From contig JAHFCR010000002.1 of the NCBI GenBank assembly GCA_023249405.1, positions 72,618 to 128,651 on the forward strand: DNA of 56,034 nucleotides, written 5' to 3'. Shown here one piece after another: positions 17,230 through 28,028 of this stretch (its first letter is position 1; the number at the start of each line of letters is the position of its first letter). The notes below the pieces were generated by a model. The model had not been told where the DNA came from, made no database searches, and saw nothing but the letters and a program-made list of their open reading frames with translations. The position numbers and the translations under genes are program-made. Source of the DNA: Peptococcaceae bacterium. Lineage in GTDB: Bacteria > Bacillota > DSM-12270 > Thermacetogeniales > Thermacetogeniaceae.

Positions 17230-17841
17230 CTAACTACCATCTTGGTAGAGCCTGCTCTTTATTATATAAGCCTCGACGGCTTCTGGTAACAGGTACTTGA
17301 TGGAGGCGTTCCGCTTGATACGGCCCCGGATATCGCTGGATGAGATGCTGAGCACGGGAATCTCCAGCACGGAGACAGCCCCGGAGAAATACTCTCCCAG
17401 CAAGGCATGGAGTTGGCCCAAGTCATAACCGGGCCGGGTGGCGGCGATAAACCGGCACATGGCCAGCAACTCCTCAGGCTGCTTCCAACCGAATATTTCC
17501 AGGATGGCGTCTGCTCCAGTGATAAAAAACAACTCTGTTCCAGCTCCGTATAGATCGCGAAACGCCCGCACCGTATCCACCGTATAGGAACAGCCGCTTC
17601 TCTGGTATTCCAGGATCGATACCTCAAAAAACGGGTTGGTGGCGGTGGCCAATACAGCCATCAGATAGCGGTGCCAGAAATTGGATACGCCGCCCTGACG
17701 TTTGTGGGGAGGACGGCCGGATGGCACGAATACGACACTCTGCAGGCCAAACTGTTCCCTGGCCGCCTCCGCCGTCACCAGGTGCCCGTAGTGCACCGGG
17801 TCAAACGTTCCCCCCATGATCCCGACGCGCTGCCCGTTCAT
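17230..17841 (-). CDS. nadD: Nicotinate-nucleotide adenylyltransferase
   Basis: NaMN adenylyltransferase of 203 residues, a step of NAD synthesis. It begins RVGIMGGTFDPVHYGHL, with the GTFDP and HYGH nucleotide-binding motifs, and ends with the SSSDIRGRI motif (ISSTxIR-like). I start at the ATG at 17841 since the upstream eight residues have no support and GGAGTG lies before it. Neighbours downstream are the RRM gene, yqeK and rsfS. Confidence 0.95.
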   Translation of the reverse strand: MNGQRVGIMGGTFDPVHYGHLVTAEAAREQFGLQSVVFVPSGRPPHKRQGGVSNFWHRYLMAVLATATNPFFEVSILEYQRSGCSYTVDTVRAFRDLYGAGTELFFITGADAILEIFGWKQPEELLAMCRFIAATRPGYDLGQLHALLGEYFSGAVSVLEIPVLSISSSDIRGRIKRNASIKYLLPEAVEAYIIKSRLYQDGS

Positions 17842-18113
17842 CTGCCCAGCACTCCGCCTTGCCACGATGATTGTTTCGGCATGTTGTCTCCAAATGTTCC
17901 TCAGGATCCGGGTTCCACGACTACCGGCCGGATCGCCACCAGCCTGGCAGGGAACACCACCGCATCTTTAGCATATACAGGCACGGGCAAAAAATCCGCA
18001 AATCATACAGATTACTTCTGATCTGTTGTTAATTCTAACTAGTGATGAAAAATTCCTGCCATAATTAAGAAACTTGGGGGAAAAATAAAGAGAGAAAGGA
18101 CTGATACCAACCC

Positions 18114-19580
18114 ATGCAGATAAGCAAACGTATTTTTCGCACCAAACCAATCTCCGAACCGCTGGATGATGGCAAACACCAAGGGCTCAAACGGGTGCTT
18201 AACGGACGGGACTTGATCGCCATGGGTCTGGGCGCCATCATCGGAACCGGCATCTTCGTGCTGAGCGGGGTGGCCGCCGCCCGCTACGCCGGCCCCGGCG
18301 TGATCCTGTCCTTCGTGTTGAGCGGAATCACCGCCGCCCTGGCCGCCCTGGTCTATGCCGAGCTGACTGCCATGTTCCCGGCAGCGGGGAGTGCCTATAC
18401 CTACACCTACACCGCCCTCGGTGAGATCATCGCCTGGCTGATCGGTTGGAACTTGGTGTTGGAATACACGGTAGCTTCTGCCGCGGTCGCCCTGGGCTGG
18501 AGCGGCTATATGCTCGATCTGTTGAAGCCGCTGGGTGTCAAGCTTCCGGTCCTACTCACCGCCTCTCCCTTTAACGGAGGGGCGATCAACCTGCTGCCAT
18601 TGCTGATCATCGCCGTGATCACCTATGCTGTTACCGCCGGCACCAAGGAAAGCAACCAGGTGAACAAGATCGTGGTGATCATGAAACTGGCCGCCATCGG
18701 CCTGTTTCTGGCCCTGGGCTGCTCCCGCTTTAATATTGCCAACTGGCATCCTTTCCTGCCTTTTGGAGTGACCGGGATCTTCCGGGGCGCCAGCATCATC
18801 TTTTTTGCCTATATCGGCTTTGATGCCGTAGCCACCGCCGCCGAAGAGGTGCGCAATCCCAAACGCGATCTCCCGGTGGGCATCATCGGCGCCCTGTCGA
18901 TCTCCACTATCCTCTACCTGGCGGTAGCCGTAGTGTTGACCGGGATGGTACGATACAACCTCCTGGACACCTCCTCCCCGGTCACCACCGCCCTGATCCT
19001 GCGGGGGTTGCCCTGGGCCGCCGCCCTGGTCTCGGTGGGCGCCATGGCCGGTCTCACCAGCGTTTTACTGGTGAGTTTTTTTGCCCAGAGCCGTATCCTC
19101 TTCGCCATGTCCCGGGACGGACTGCTGCCGCCGATCTTCTCCCGGCTGCACCCACGCTGGCAGACACCGGTCTTCAGCGTGCTGGCGGTCAGCATCGTGT
19201 CCGCCCTCCTGAGCAGCCTGCTGCCCATCTACCTGATCGCCGAACTGGCCAACATCGGCACACTGTCGGCCTTTGCCATGGTCTCCATCGGGGTGGTCGT
19301 GCTGCGTCATGTACAGCCGGATCTACCAAGGCCGTTCAGAGTTCCCCTGGTGCCATACCTGCCGCTGCTCAGCTTCGCCGCCTCGGTCTATCTGATGATC
19401 AATCTGCCGGTGCTCACCTGGTACCGTTTCCTGGCCTGGCTGGTGTTAGGGCTGGTGATCTACTTCACCTACAGCATCAATCACAGCCGGGCAGCCCATA
19501 CCACCTTCTTCACCGTCGGCATGCGGACGACTCCCCAGCCCGCCTTCAAACGCCAACCAAATCCCCCTCGAAAAAACTGA
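18114..19580 (+). CDS. Amino acid permease (APC superfamily, CAT/YfnA type)
   Basis: Membrane transporter of 488 residues with about 12-13 helices. The first helix carries the APC motif GLGAIIGTGIFVLSG (about 38-53), and helix 6 has FFAYIGFDAVATAAEEVRNPKRDLP (about 224-248), typical of cationic amino-acid transporters. The substrate cannot be named from sequence alone. It is a lone + gene among minus operons. The ATG at 18114 is fairly far from the AAAGGA at 18096-18101, so the start is only probable. Confidence 0.9.
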   Translation: MQISKRIFRTKPISEPLDDGKHQGLKRVLNGRDLIAMGLGAIIGTGIFVLSGVAAARYAGPGVILSFVLSGITAALAALVYAELTAMFPAAGSAYTYTYTALGEIIAWLIGWNLVLEYTVASAAVALGWSGYMLDLLKPLGVKLPVLLTASPFNGGAINLLPLLIIAVITYAVTAGTKESNQVNKIVVIMKLAAIGLFLALGCSRFNIANWHPFLPFGVTGIFRGASIIFFAYIGFDAVATAAEEVRNPKRDLPVGIIGALSISTILYLAVAVVLTGMVRYNLLDTSSPVTTALILRGLPWAAALVSVGAMAGLTSVLLVSFFAQSRILFAMSRDGLLPPIFSRLHPRWQTPVFSVLAVSIVSALLSSLLPIYLIAELANIGTLSAFAMVSIGVVVLRHVQPDLPRPFRVPLVPYLPLLSFAASVYLMINLPVLTWYRFLAWLVLGLVIYFTYSINHSRAAHTTFFTVGMRTTPQPAFKRQPNPPRKN

Positions 19581-19607
19581 GGGTCCCGGATGAGCCGGGA
19601 CCCTCAG
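19570..19607 (-). terminator. terminator after the IMP dehydrogenase gene
   Basis: 13-bp perfect stem CTGAGGGTCCCGG/CCGGGACCCTCAG (19577-19607), followed in the minus direction by TTTTTT. It lies between two convergent genes. On the + strand there is no T-run, but the permease transcript may end here as well. Confidence 0.9.
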
Positions 19608-19635
19608 ACGAAGCATTAAAAACATTCAAACGAGA

Positions 19636-21141
19636 TCATTCGCGGATAATATTTTTATCCTTCAGGATCACGTCATGCGCCCCGCCTTCGATGATGCTGG
19701 TCGATGAGACCAGGGTCAATCTGGCATGGCTGTTAAGCTCGGCAAGGGATCTGGCGCCGCAGTTGCACATGGTCGACCTGATCTTTTCCATGGTGATCTC
19801 CAGGCTGTCTTTCAACAGGCCGGCATAAGGCACATAGGAGTCGACCCCCTCCTCGAACTCCAGCCCCTCACCGCCGCCAAAATCGTAGCGCTGCCAGTTG
19901 CGCGCCCGATTCGATCCCTCTCCCCAGTATTCCTTGACGAAGTTGTTGCCAATTCTCAATTTCAGGGTGGGGCTCTCGTCAAACCTGGCGAAATACCGGC
20001 CCATCATCACAAAGTTCGCTCCCATGGCCAGGGCCAGTGTGATGTGGTAATCATGCACAATACCTCCGTCCGAACAGATGGGGATATAGACTCCGGTCTT
20101 GGCAAAATACTCGTCCCTGGCAGCCGCTACTTCGATCAGGGCGGTGGCCTGACCCCTGCCGATCCCCTTCTGTTCCCTCGTGATACAGATCGAGCCTCCT
20201 CCGATACCCACCTTGATGAAGTCGGCCCCTGATTCCACGAGATACATGAAGCCTTCCCGGTCGACCACGTTCCCGGCGCCGATCTTGACCGTATCGCCGT
20301 AGCGCTCCCTGATCCAGGTAAGAGTCTGGCGCTGCCACTCAGTATAGCCATCGGAAGAATCGATGCAGAGGATATCCGCTCCGGCCGCCACCAGGGCGGG
20401 CACTCTCTCCTGATAGTCTCTGGAATTGATCCCGGCGCCGACCATCAGGCTCTTGTTTTTATCCAACAATTCATGGGGATTTTCTTTATGATAGTCATAA
20501 TCTTTCCGGAACACGAGATACAGGAGGTTCTGCTGGCCATCGACGATGGGCAGGCAGTTCAGCTTGTGCTCCCAGATGATGTCGTTGGCTTCGGCCAGAC
20601 TGACATCTTTGTGGCCATAGATCAGCGAGGAAAACGGAGTCATGGTATCCCTGACCTTCTGGTCCAAGGAGCATCTGCTCAGCCGGTAATCCCTGCTGGT
20701 GACAATGCCCAGCAGCCTGCCCGCGGGCGAACCGTCACCGGTCACGGCGATGGTGGAATGCCCGGTCTTGGCCTTGATGTCCAGGATGTCTCTCAGGGTA
20801 TCATCCGGCTTCAGGTTGGCGTCGCTGACCACAAAACCGGCCTTGTATTTTTTCACTTTGCGAACCATGCCGGCTTCCTGCTCAATCGGTTGTGAGGTGT
20901 AGATGAAAGAGATGCCTCCGCATCTGGCCAGCGCAATCGCCATATTATGATCAGAAACTGACTGCATGATCGCTGAGACTACCGGAATGTTGAGCTGAAG
21001 CTGCGGCTGCTCGTCCCTTTTAAATCTCACCAGGGGCGTTTTTAAGCAGACCTCTTCCGGCAGGCAATCCTGCCTGGTCAGGTTGGGGATGAGCAGATAT
21101 TCGCTGAAGGTTCTCGATGGTTCATTAAAGAAGTATGCCAT
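19636..21141 (-). CDS. guaB: IMP dehydrogenase
   Basis: Enzyme of 501 residues that oxidises IMP to XMP in guanine nucleotide synthesis. Two CBS repeats (about 108-215) sit inside a TIM barrel. The catalytic loop is [12 protein letters not shown] at 312-323 with Cys319, followed by a mobile flap with [16 protein letters not shown]. It is divergent from the usual bacterial form (ICITRE instead of ICTTR; longer C-terminus), and may be a second IMPDH type. It follows proA by 26 bases and ends at a strong terminator. Confidence 0.9.
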   Translation of the reverse strand: MAYFFNEPSRTFSEYLLIPNLTRQDCLPEEVCLKTPLVRFKRDEQPQLQLNIPVVSAIMQSVSDHNMAIALARCGGISFIYTSQPIEQEAGMVRKVKKYKAGFVVSDANLKPDDTLRDILDIKAKTGHSTIAVTGDGSPAGRLLGIVTSRDYRLSRCSLDQKVRDTMTPFSSLIYGHKDVSLAEANDIIWEHKLNCLPIVDGQQNLLYLVFRKDYDYHKENPHELLDKNKSLMVGAGINSRDYQERVPALVAAGADILCIDSSDGYTEWQRQTLTWIRERYGDTVKIGAGNVVDREGFMYLVESGADFIKVGIGGGSICITREQKGIGRGQATALIEVAAARDEYFAKTGVYIPICSDGGIVHDYHITLALAMGANFVMMGRYFARFDESPTLKLRIGNNFVKEYWGEGSNRARNWQRYDFGGGEGLEFEEGVDSYVPYAGLLKDSLEITMEKIRSTMCNCGARSLAELNSHARLTLVSSTSIIEGGAHDVILKDKNIIRE

Positions 21142-21167
21142 GGCAGATTACCCCCCTCATTGCCTAT

Positions 21168-22436
21168 TTAGCTGCGAATCTGGCCGTCCCCGTAGATGAT
21201 ATACTTGATCGTAGTCATCTCCTCCAGGCCCATGGGACCACGGGCATGCATCTTCTGGGTGCTGATGCCGATCTCCGCCCCGAACCCGAACTGATAGCCA
21301 TCAGTGAAGCGGGTCGAGGCGTTGACAAAGACCGCCGCCGCGTCCACCCGCTGCAGGAAAGCCCTGGCCTTGGCGTAGCTGCCGGTGATAATCGCCTCGG
21401 AGTGCTTGGTGCCATATGTATTGATGTGGTGGATCGCCTCTTCCAGGTCGTCCACCACCCGGACCGCCAGGATCAGGCCGAGGTACTCGGTCTTCCAGTC
21501 CTCCTCGGTAGCTGGGACCGCATCAGGCAGGATCTCCAGAGTCCGGGGACAGCCCCGCAACTCCACACCCCGCGCCTGCAGGGCCGCAGCTGCCCGCGGC
21601 AGGAAGACCGGCGCCACTCCGGCATGCACCAGCAAGGTCTCCATGGCGTTGCAGACGCCAGGGCGCTGGGTCTTGGCGTTGATCACGATCCGCTCCGCCA
21701 TCTCCAGGTCTGCGTCCTCTTCCACGTAAGTGTGGCAGTTGCCGATCCCAGTCTCCAGCACCGGCACCGTGGCATTCTGTACCACTGTTTGGATCAGCCC
21801 GGCGCCGCCCCGGGGGATCAGCACGTCGATGTATTCGTTCATCCTGAGCATGATGTTGACTGCTTCCCGATCGGTCGTGCTTACCAGCTGGATCGTCCCC
21901 GGTGGCAGTCCGGCGCCGGTGGCAGCGTTGCTGATTACCTGGGCAATCGCCTGGTTGGAGTTGAAGGCCTCGGAGCCGCCCCTCAGAATCACCGCGTTCC
22001 CGGCCTTCAGACAGAGACCGGCGGCATCGACCGTTACGTTCGGCCGGGCCTCGTAGATCATGCCGATCACCCCCAGGGGCACCCGCATTTTCCCGATCTG
22101 CAACCCGTTCGGGCGGGTCCACATCCGGACCACCTCGCCGACCGGATCCGGTAAGGCCACCAGAGCCCGCAACCCGGCCGCCATCTCCTCAATCCGGTCT
22201 TGGGTCAATAGCAGGCGGTCAAGCAACGCATTGCTCAGTCCCTTGTTCCGGGCCGCCTCCATATCTCTGACGTTGGCTTCCAGAATGATGGCAGACCGCT
22301 CCTCCAGACTTCTGGCCATGGCCTGCAGGGCACCGTTCTTATCGCTGGTCGACAGCACGGCCAGCTTTAAAGCTGCGTCCTTAGCCCTGGCGCCCATCTG
22401 CATCAGTTCTTCCGTAAGCATCCTTCCCACCCCCAT
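21168..22436 (-). CDS. proA: Gamma-glutamyl phosphate reductase
   Basis: Aldehyde-dehydrogenase-fold enzyme of 422 residues, second step of proline synthesis from glutamate. The active-site segment around QRPGVCNAMETLLVH (about 258-272) holds the catalytic cysteine. The ATG at 22436 has AGAGG upstream; an alternative ATG is at 22418. proB precedes it by 96 bases in the same direction. Confidence 0.96.
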   Translation of the reverse strand: MGVGRMLTEELMQMGARAKDAALKLAVLSTSDKNGALQAMARSLEERSAIILEANVRDMEAARNKGLSNALLDRLLLTQDRIEEMAAGLRALVALPDPVGEVVRMWTRPNGLQIGKMRVPLGVIGMIYEARPNVTVDAAGLCLKAGNAVILRGGSEAFNSNQAIAQVISNAATGAGLPPGTIQLVSTTDREAVNIMLRMNEYIDVLIPRGGAGLIQTVVQNATVPVLETGIGNCHTYVEEDADLEMAERIVINAKTQRPGVCNAMETLLVHAGVAPVFLPRAAAALQARGVELRGCPRTLEILPDAVPATEEDWKTEYLGLILAVRVVDDLEEAIHHINTYGTKHSEAIITGSYAKARAFLQRVDAAAVFVNASTRFTDGYQFGFGAEIGISTQKMHARGPMGLEEMTTIKYIIYGDGQIRS

Positions 22437-22532
22437 GATTGCCTCTCTGGATTGTTCATAACCGAATGCGCTGGCTGCATTAGCGCCGGTTCCTTCGCAA
22501 AAGATGTTCTGCTAAACCATAGATTCTCATGA

Positions 22533-23687
22533 TTATACCACTGACTCTCCGGTTACAATGGTCAAATTATCCCGGTGAATCACTTCATCATAGTCGTGGT
22601 AGCCGATTATTCCCCTGATCTCAGCGCTTTTATGCCCCTTGATCAGGTTTATCGCCCCGGATGAATAGTTGCTGATCCCCCGTCCCAGCTCACGCCCGGA
22701 CTGATCGGCCACACCGACCACGGTTCCGGCCGCAAACTCCCCATCCACCCGAAGAATGCCGCTGGGCAGCAGGCTCTTGCCCTTGTCCAGGAGGGCGCCG
22801 ACAGCACCCTGATCTACGTAAATCCACCCCTGGACCGGGGAACTGAAAGCGATCCAGTGCTTGCGAGACTGCATGCGGCCAGTGCCCGGCGTGAACAGGG
22901 TACCGGCCATCTCCCCGCCCAGTACTCGCTGAATATTGCCTGCCTTCAAACCGCTGGCAATCACCAGGGGAATTCCCGCAGTCATTGCTATTCGGGCCGC
23001 CTTGAGCTTGGTCTCCATGCCGCCGGTGGCCAGGGCCGAACCCCGACCTCCGGCCAGAGCCTCAATCTCCGGCGTGATCTCGACGATCTCCGGTAGCAAT
23101 TCTCCACCCTTGCCCTGACTAGGATCCATAGTGTAAAAACCGTCCAGGTCGGTGAGCAGGATCACCAGGTCAGCATCTACCAGACAGGCCACGTGAGCAG
23201 CCAGTGTATCGTTGTCTCCGAACCGGATCTCCTCTACGGCTACGGTGTCGTTCTCGTTGACTACCGGTACGACACCCTGGTTGAGCAGCGCCTCAAAGGT
23301 GTAGTGGGCATTCAGATAGCGCTCCCGGTCCATAATATCCTGGCGCGTCAATAGGACCTGGGCAATGGTGATCCCTAGCGGCCGGAAAAAAGCTTCGTAC
23401 TGTTGCATCAGGACACACTGGCCAACGGCTGCGGCAGCCTGCTTCTCCGGGATGGTGCGGGGCCTTCGGGCCAGTCCCAGGCGACCGACGCCAGCTCCGA
23501 TCGCTCCGGAACTCACCACTACCAGTTGCCGCTCCTGGCGCAACCAGGCCAGATCCCCGACCAGACTCTCCATTCGGCCAAGATTGAACTGCCCCTTGAC
23601 ACCACACAAGAGTCTCGTTCCCAGCTTCACCACGACCCGGCGTGCCTGGGGCAGGCCATTGCGACCGCTGATCGGTGACTGTTTCAT
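22533..23687 (-). CDS. proB: Glutamate 5-kinase with PUA domain
   Basis: Enzyme of 384 residues that phosphorylates glutamate, first and feedback-inhibited step of proline synthesis. The amino-acid-kinase domain runs to about residue 270 (VVVKLGTRLLC, VSSGAIGAGVGRLG, NENDTVAV, ATGGMETKLKAA), then a PUA domain follows (about 288-370). It begins 25 bases after the obgE stop, so it is likely read from the same transcript. Confidence 0.96.
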   Translation of the reverse strand: MKQSPISGRNGLPQARRVVVKLGTRLLCGVKGQFNLGRMESLVGDLAWLRQERQLVVVSSGAIGAGVGRLGLARRPRTIPEKQAAAAVGQCVLMQQYEAFFRPLGITIAQVLLTRQDIMDRERYLNAHYTFEALLNQGVVPVVNENDTVAVEEIRFGDNDTLAAHVACLVDADLVILLTDLDGFYTMDPSQGKGGELLPEIVEITPEIEALAGGRGSALATGGMETKLKAARIAMTAGIPLVIASGLKAGNIQRVLGGEMAGTLFTPGTGRMQSRKHWIAFSSPVQGWIYVDQGAVGALLDKGKSLLPSGILRVDGEFAAGTVVGVADQSGRELGRGISNYSSGAINLIKGHKSAEIRGIIGYHDYDEVIHRDNLTIVTGESVV

Positions 23688-23712
23688 TATGTCCTCCGTG
23701 TTCAGGTTTGCT

Positions 23713-24996
<1,284 letters not shown>

Positions 24997-25066
24997 TCAA
25001 CCTCACAATCATAGACCAATATATTCCCGCACATTTTGCTGATCACATTATTGCTTATTGCTGCCA

Positions 25067-25103
25067 TAAAAACAACTTCCCCAGAGTGTAGCTGAGGAAG
25101 TTG
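25067..25103 (-). terminator. terminator between rpmA and obgE
   Basis: Hairpin CAACTTCCTCAG/CTGGGGAAGTTG (25073-25103) with one mismatch, followed in the minus direction by TTTTT. It ends or attenuates the rplU-rpmA transcript. Confidence 0.85.
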
Positions 25104-25125
25104 ACTTTTCCATACCTATTTGGAC

Positions 25126-25392
25126 TCAGGCCTGGGCCGCCTCCGGGTTGATGCTAACCTCTTTGCGGTCTCTGCCCTTAGTCTGGAACTTTACATAGCC
25201 ATCAGCCAGCGCAAACAGGGTATCGTCCCGCCCCTTACCGACGTTCCAGCCCGGATGAATGCGGGTACCCCGCTGGCGGACGATAATGTTGCCGGCGCTC
25301 ACAAATTGCCCGGCATGCTTCTTGACGCCTAGCCGCTTACCTTCACTGTCACGGCCGTTCCGGGAACTGCCGACTCCTTTTTTATGAGCCAT
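25126..25392 (-). CDS. rpmA: 50S ribosomal protein L27
   Basis: L27 of 88 residues, starting directly [20 protein letters not shown]. Its N-terminus reaches the peptidyl-transferase centre. In many Firmicutes L27 is made with an extra N-terminal segment of about nine residues that Prp protease removes; here AGGAGGTGG lies eight bases before the ATG, so the gene encodes the mature form. The prp (ysxB) gene usually placed between rplU and rpmA is absent from the 89-base gap. Confidence 0.97.
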   Translation of the reverse strand: MAHKKGVGSSRNGRDSEGKRLGVKKHAGQFVSAGNIIVRQRGTRIHPGWNVGKGRDDTLFALADGYVKFQTKGRDRKEVSINPEAAQA

Positions 25393-25481
25393 GACGCCAC
25401 CTCCTAACCTAAAATAACTAAGTCTGATCCGCCCATCACTGCAGTCTGTAACTCCAACCTATCCAAGCACCGGTTTTGCTG

Positions 25482-25856
25482 TTATTCAGCCCCGGCAACC
25501 GCCGCTTCTCCGGTGTCGGCAACCGCCTGCCCGCTGCTAAAGCCGGGACAGACGATCTCTTTGACTAGAATCTCCGTAAACAATTGGCGGTGTCCGTTCT
25601 TACGCCGGTAGTTCTTCTTGGCCTTATACTTAAAGACGATGATCTTATGGGCCTTACCCTGCTGGAGCACCAGCCCCACTACTTTGGCCCCTTCGATCAG
25701 AGGAGTGCCGACAATCGTGTTGGTTTCATCGCCAACAGCCAAAACATGATCAAGAGTGACCTGTTCGCCCTGGGCAACGTCCAGTTTTTCCACCCTTAAA
25801 ACCTTACCTGGTTCAATTTTGTGTTGTTTTCCGCCTGTCTCCAAAACTGCGAACAA
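25482..25856 (-). CDS. rplU: 50S ribosomal protein L21
   Basis: L21 of 124 residues. Family landmarks are LFAVLETGGKQHKIEPGK at the start and FKYKAKKNYRRKNGHRQ near 80-97. I choose the TTG start at 25856 because AAGGAGG lies six bases upstream and the protein then opens like other L21 proteins. The last 25 residues form an Ala/Glu/Gly-rich tail beyond the usual L21 length. First gene of the rplU-rpmA unit. Confidence 0.95.
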   Translation of the reverse strand: MFAVLETGGKQHKIEPGKVLRVEKLDVAQGEQVTLDHVLAVGDETNTIVGTPLIEGAKVVGLVLQQGKAHKIIVFKYKAKKNYRRKNGHRQLFTEILVKEIVCPGFSSGQAVADTGEAAVAGAE

Positions 25857-25889
25857 ACTTTTTCCTCCTTCCGCTAGAGCTTCGGGTGG

Positions 25890-26000
25890 CACAATTTAGT
25901 CGTTGGCTGCCGGTCGTTGGCCGTTGGATTTTGCATGATGGTCTGCTTTGCAGTACTATGCTTTTCCCAACGGCTAACCACTAACAACTGACCACTACTT
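25890..26000. repeat. degenerate GTTGGC/AGTGGTTAG inverted tract in the rplU leader
   Basis: The + strand has GTCGTTGGCTGCCGGTCGTTGG... and, 40 bases on, CCCAACGGCTAACCACTAACAAC. The two halves are roughly complementary, so the rplU mRNA leader could fold a long imperfect hairpin. Low-complexity origin is likely. Confidence 0.5.
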
Positions 26001-26056
26001 TATGCGCTTGAATACCCGCCCCACGCGTATCTTGGCCTAAACTAAGGCCACATGCA

Positions 26057-26086
26057 ATTTTAGCACCTGCACACAAGCGCTGTCAA
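26057..26086 (-). promoter_or_regulatory. promoter of the rplU operon
   Basis: TTGACA (26086-26081), 18-base spacer, TAAAAT (26062-26057). It gives a leader of about 190 bases before rplU, beginning with a small GGCCT/AGGCC hairpin, which may serve L21-type autoregulation (inference). Confidence 0.75.
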
Positions 26087-26183
26087 GGCAATCCTACCCA
26101 TCACTGTTGATCATATCAAGCTCGAAGCGACGCATCGATAATAGATTGCGCCGCTCTCTTTGCCTGGTCAAAACCAGTAATTG

Positions 26184-27878
26184 TTATTCATCACAGGATG
26201 GATCGCGGGTACCGGGGATGTTGAGGATACGGGCCTTGGCATAGGTGCGAAAAACCTTAAGGATTTCCACGTAGACCGACTTGCCTACCTGGGCGCCGCC
26301 TTCATCCACGTCGATGACGAATCCCTGAACCCGGGCGATTCCATTAGACGGGTGCGAACTATGGGCCTCCTCGATCTTCAAATTGAGGACCTGTGTCGGG
26401 CGCACGGGCGCCGCCAGGGTGGCGATCTCCTCCTGGCTGTGTAATGGCCGCATCTGCACGTCTTCCAGATGCGATGCCTCGCTTCCCTTGACAATGATCT
26501 GCTTCCCAATCTCCTGCTCCAGAGCCCGCAGATGGCTACCTCCGCCACCGATCAGAAAGGCGGCCACGCCAGGGTTGACCTCCACCAGGACTGCGGGAGC
26601 AATGCTGGTTTTGGAGAACTCCCGGAGATCCTGGCAGGTTTTCAGCCCCACAGTCTCTTCGGAAAGCACCCGGCCTTTGCCTTCGCAGTATGGACAGAGC
26701 CGTTCCAATAGGCTGCTGAGGCTCGGCCTGACCTTCTTTCTGGTCATCTCCACCAGCCCGAGGTGCGTCAGGCCTAGGACATAGGTTCTAGTCTTATCCC
26801 GCTTCAGTTCATCCTCTAAACGCCTGAGAATTTCTGCCCGGTGCTCTGCGACCTCCATATCGATAAAATCTACGACAATAATGCCGCCCAGATTCCGGAG
26901 CCGCACCTGGCGCACTATCTCCGGAATTGCTTCCAGGTTCGTACGAAACACGGTGTCGGCAAAATTCTTGCTCCCGGTATACTTTCCGGTATTAACATCG
27001 ATCACTGTCAGGGCCTCGGTTTCATCGATCACCAGGTAGCCTCCGCTGCGCAGCCATACTTTCGGGCGCAGCGCCCGGGTCACCTCCTGATCGATGCCGT
27101 ACTCTTCCCAGAGATCGGATTCCATCAACTGCACCTTGCGGCGGAAGCTCTGAGCATCAGAGCCCAATAACTCCAAGATCCGGTCATAGGTCTCGGAGCT
27201 ATTGACAACTAGGCGGTCGATCTCCTCTCCCACCAGGTCCCGCAGCACCCAGGAAACCAGTTCCAGGTCCTGATACAACAGAGCCGGAGCCGAATAGCGG
27301 GCGGTCTTCTCCTTGGTCCGCTTCCAAAGATCATGGAGAGCGGCCACATCTTCCGCCAGTTCATCACGGCTGACTCCCTCGGCTACAGTGCGTACAATCA
27401 AACCGCTGCCAGGGATGCGCACTTCATCGGCCAGGCCTTTCAAACGATCCCGCTCCCGCTCGGAGGTGATACGGCGGGAGATCCCGATACAGACCAGATC
27501 CGGAAGCAGCACCACGTAACGGCCAGGCAAGGTTAGCTGGGTGGTCACCCGCGCCCCTTTAGTCCCGAAGGGTTCCTTGACCACCTGCACCAGAATTTCC
27601 TCACCTTCCCGAAGCAGGTTCTGGATGGGCAGGCTCTCATGCTTGCCGGGTACTGTGTGCACATCCTCCACATATAGGAAGGCGTTGCGCTCCAGACCTA
27701 TATTGACAAAGGCCGCCTGCATGCCCGGCAAAACGTTTTCGATTCTTCCTTTATAGATGTTTCCGGCCAGGCGCATCTGAAATGAGCGCTCCAGGTAGAC
27801 CTCTACCAGGCGCCGCTTTTCCAGCACCGCCACCTTGGTTTCTTCTTTGGTCACCTGAATCAATATCTCTTTTAGCAT
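26184..27878 (-). CDS. rng: Ribonuclease E/G
   Basis: Endoribonuclease of 564 residues acting in rRNA and mRNA processing. It has an S1 domain (about 35-125, with GNIYKGRIENVLPGMQAAFVNIG), the RNase E/G catalytic core with acidic residues in VIDVNTGKYTG and VVDFIDM, and the zinc-link CPYC motif (about 415). The tail beyond the core is about 140 residues. The start is the ATG at 27878 (MLKEILIQV), preceded by AAGGAAAGAAG. Confidence 0.95.
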   Translation of the reverse strand: MLKEILIQVTKEETKVAVLEKRRLVEVYLERSFQMRLAGNIYKGRIENVLPGMQAAFVNIGLERNAFLYVEDVHTVPGKHESLPIQNLLREGEEILVQVVKEPFGTKGARVTTQLTLPGRYVVLLPDLVCIGISRRITSERERDRLKGLADEVRIPGSGLIVRTVAEGVSRDELAEDVAALHDLWKRTKEKTARYSAPALLYQDLELVSWVLRDLVGEEIDRLVVNSSETYDRILELLGSDAQSFRRKVQLMESDLWEEYGIDQEVTRALRPKVWLRSGGYLVIDETEALTVIDVNTGKYTGSKNFADTVFRTNLEAIPEIVRQVRLRNLGGIIVVDFIDMEVAEHRAEILRRLEDELKRDKTRTYVLGLTHLGLVEMTRKKVRPSLSSLLERLCPYCEGKGRVLSEETVGLKTCQDLREFSKTSIAPAVLVEVNPGVAAFLIGGGGSHLRALEQEIGKQIIVKGSEASHLEDVQMRPLHSQEEIATLAAPVRPTQVLNLKIEEAHSSHPSNGIARVQGFVIDVDEGGAQVGKSVYVEILKVFRTYAKARILNIPGTRDPSCDE

Positions 27879-27911
27879 GGTCTTCTTTCCTTCGCTTTTT
27901 ATAGAAAACTT

Positions 27912-27968
27912 GGCTTTCGCTAAGCGCACCGGGGTGCCCACCCAGAGGGTGCCCGGCAGGCGAAAGCC
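27912..27968. repeat. 57-base palindrome upstream of rng
   Basis: Perfect 9-base arms GGCTTTCGC (27912-27920) and GCGAAAGCC (27960-27968) enclose a GC-rich core with GGGGTGCCC and GGGTGCCCGG. The core resembles GGGTGCCCGACC at 33119-33130. Confidence 0.65.
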
Positions 27969-28028
27969 TTAGTCACGCTTATATTTGTTTCCTTAAATAA
28001 TGTTTATCAAGCAAGTATTTATAAGAAA

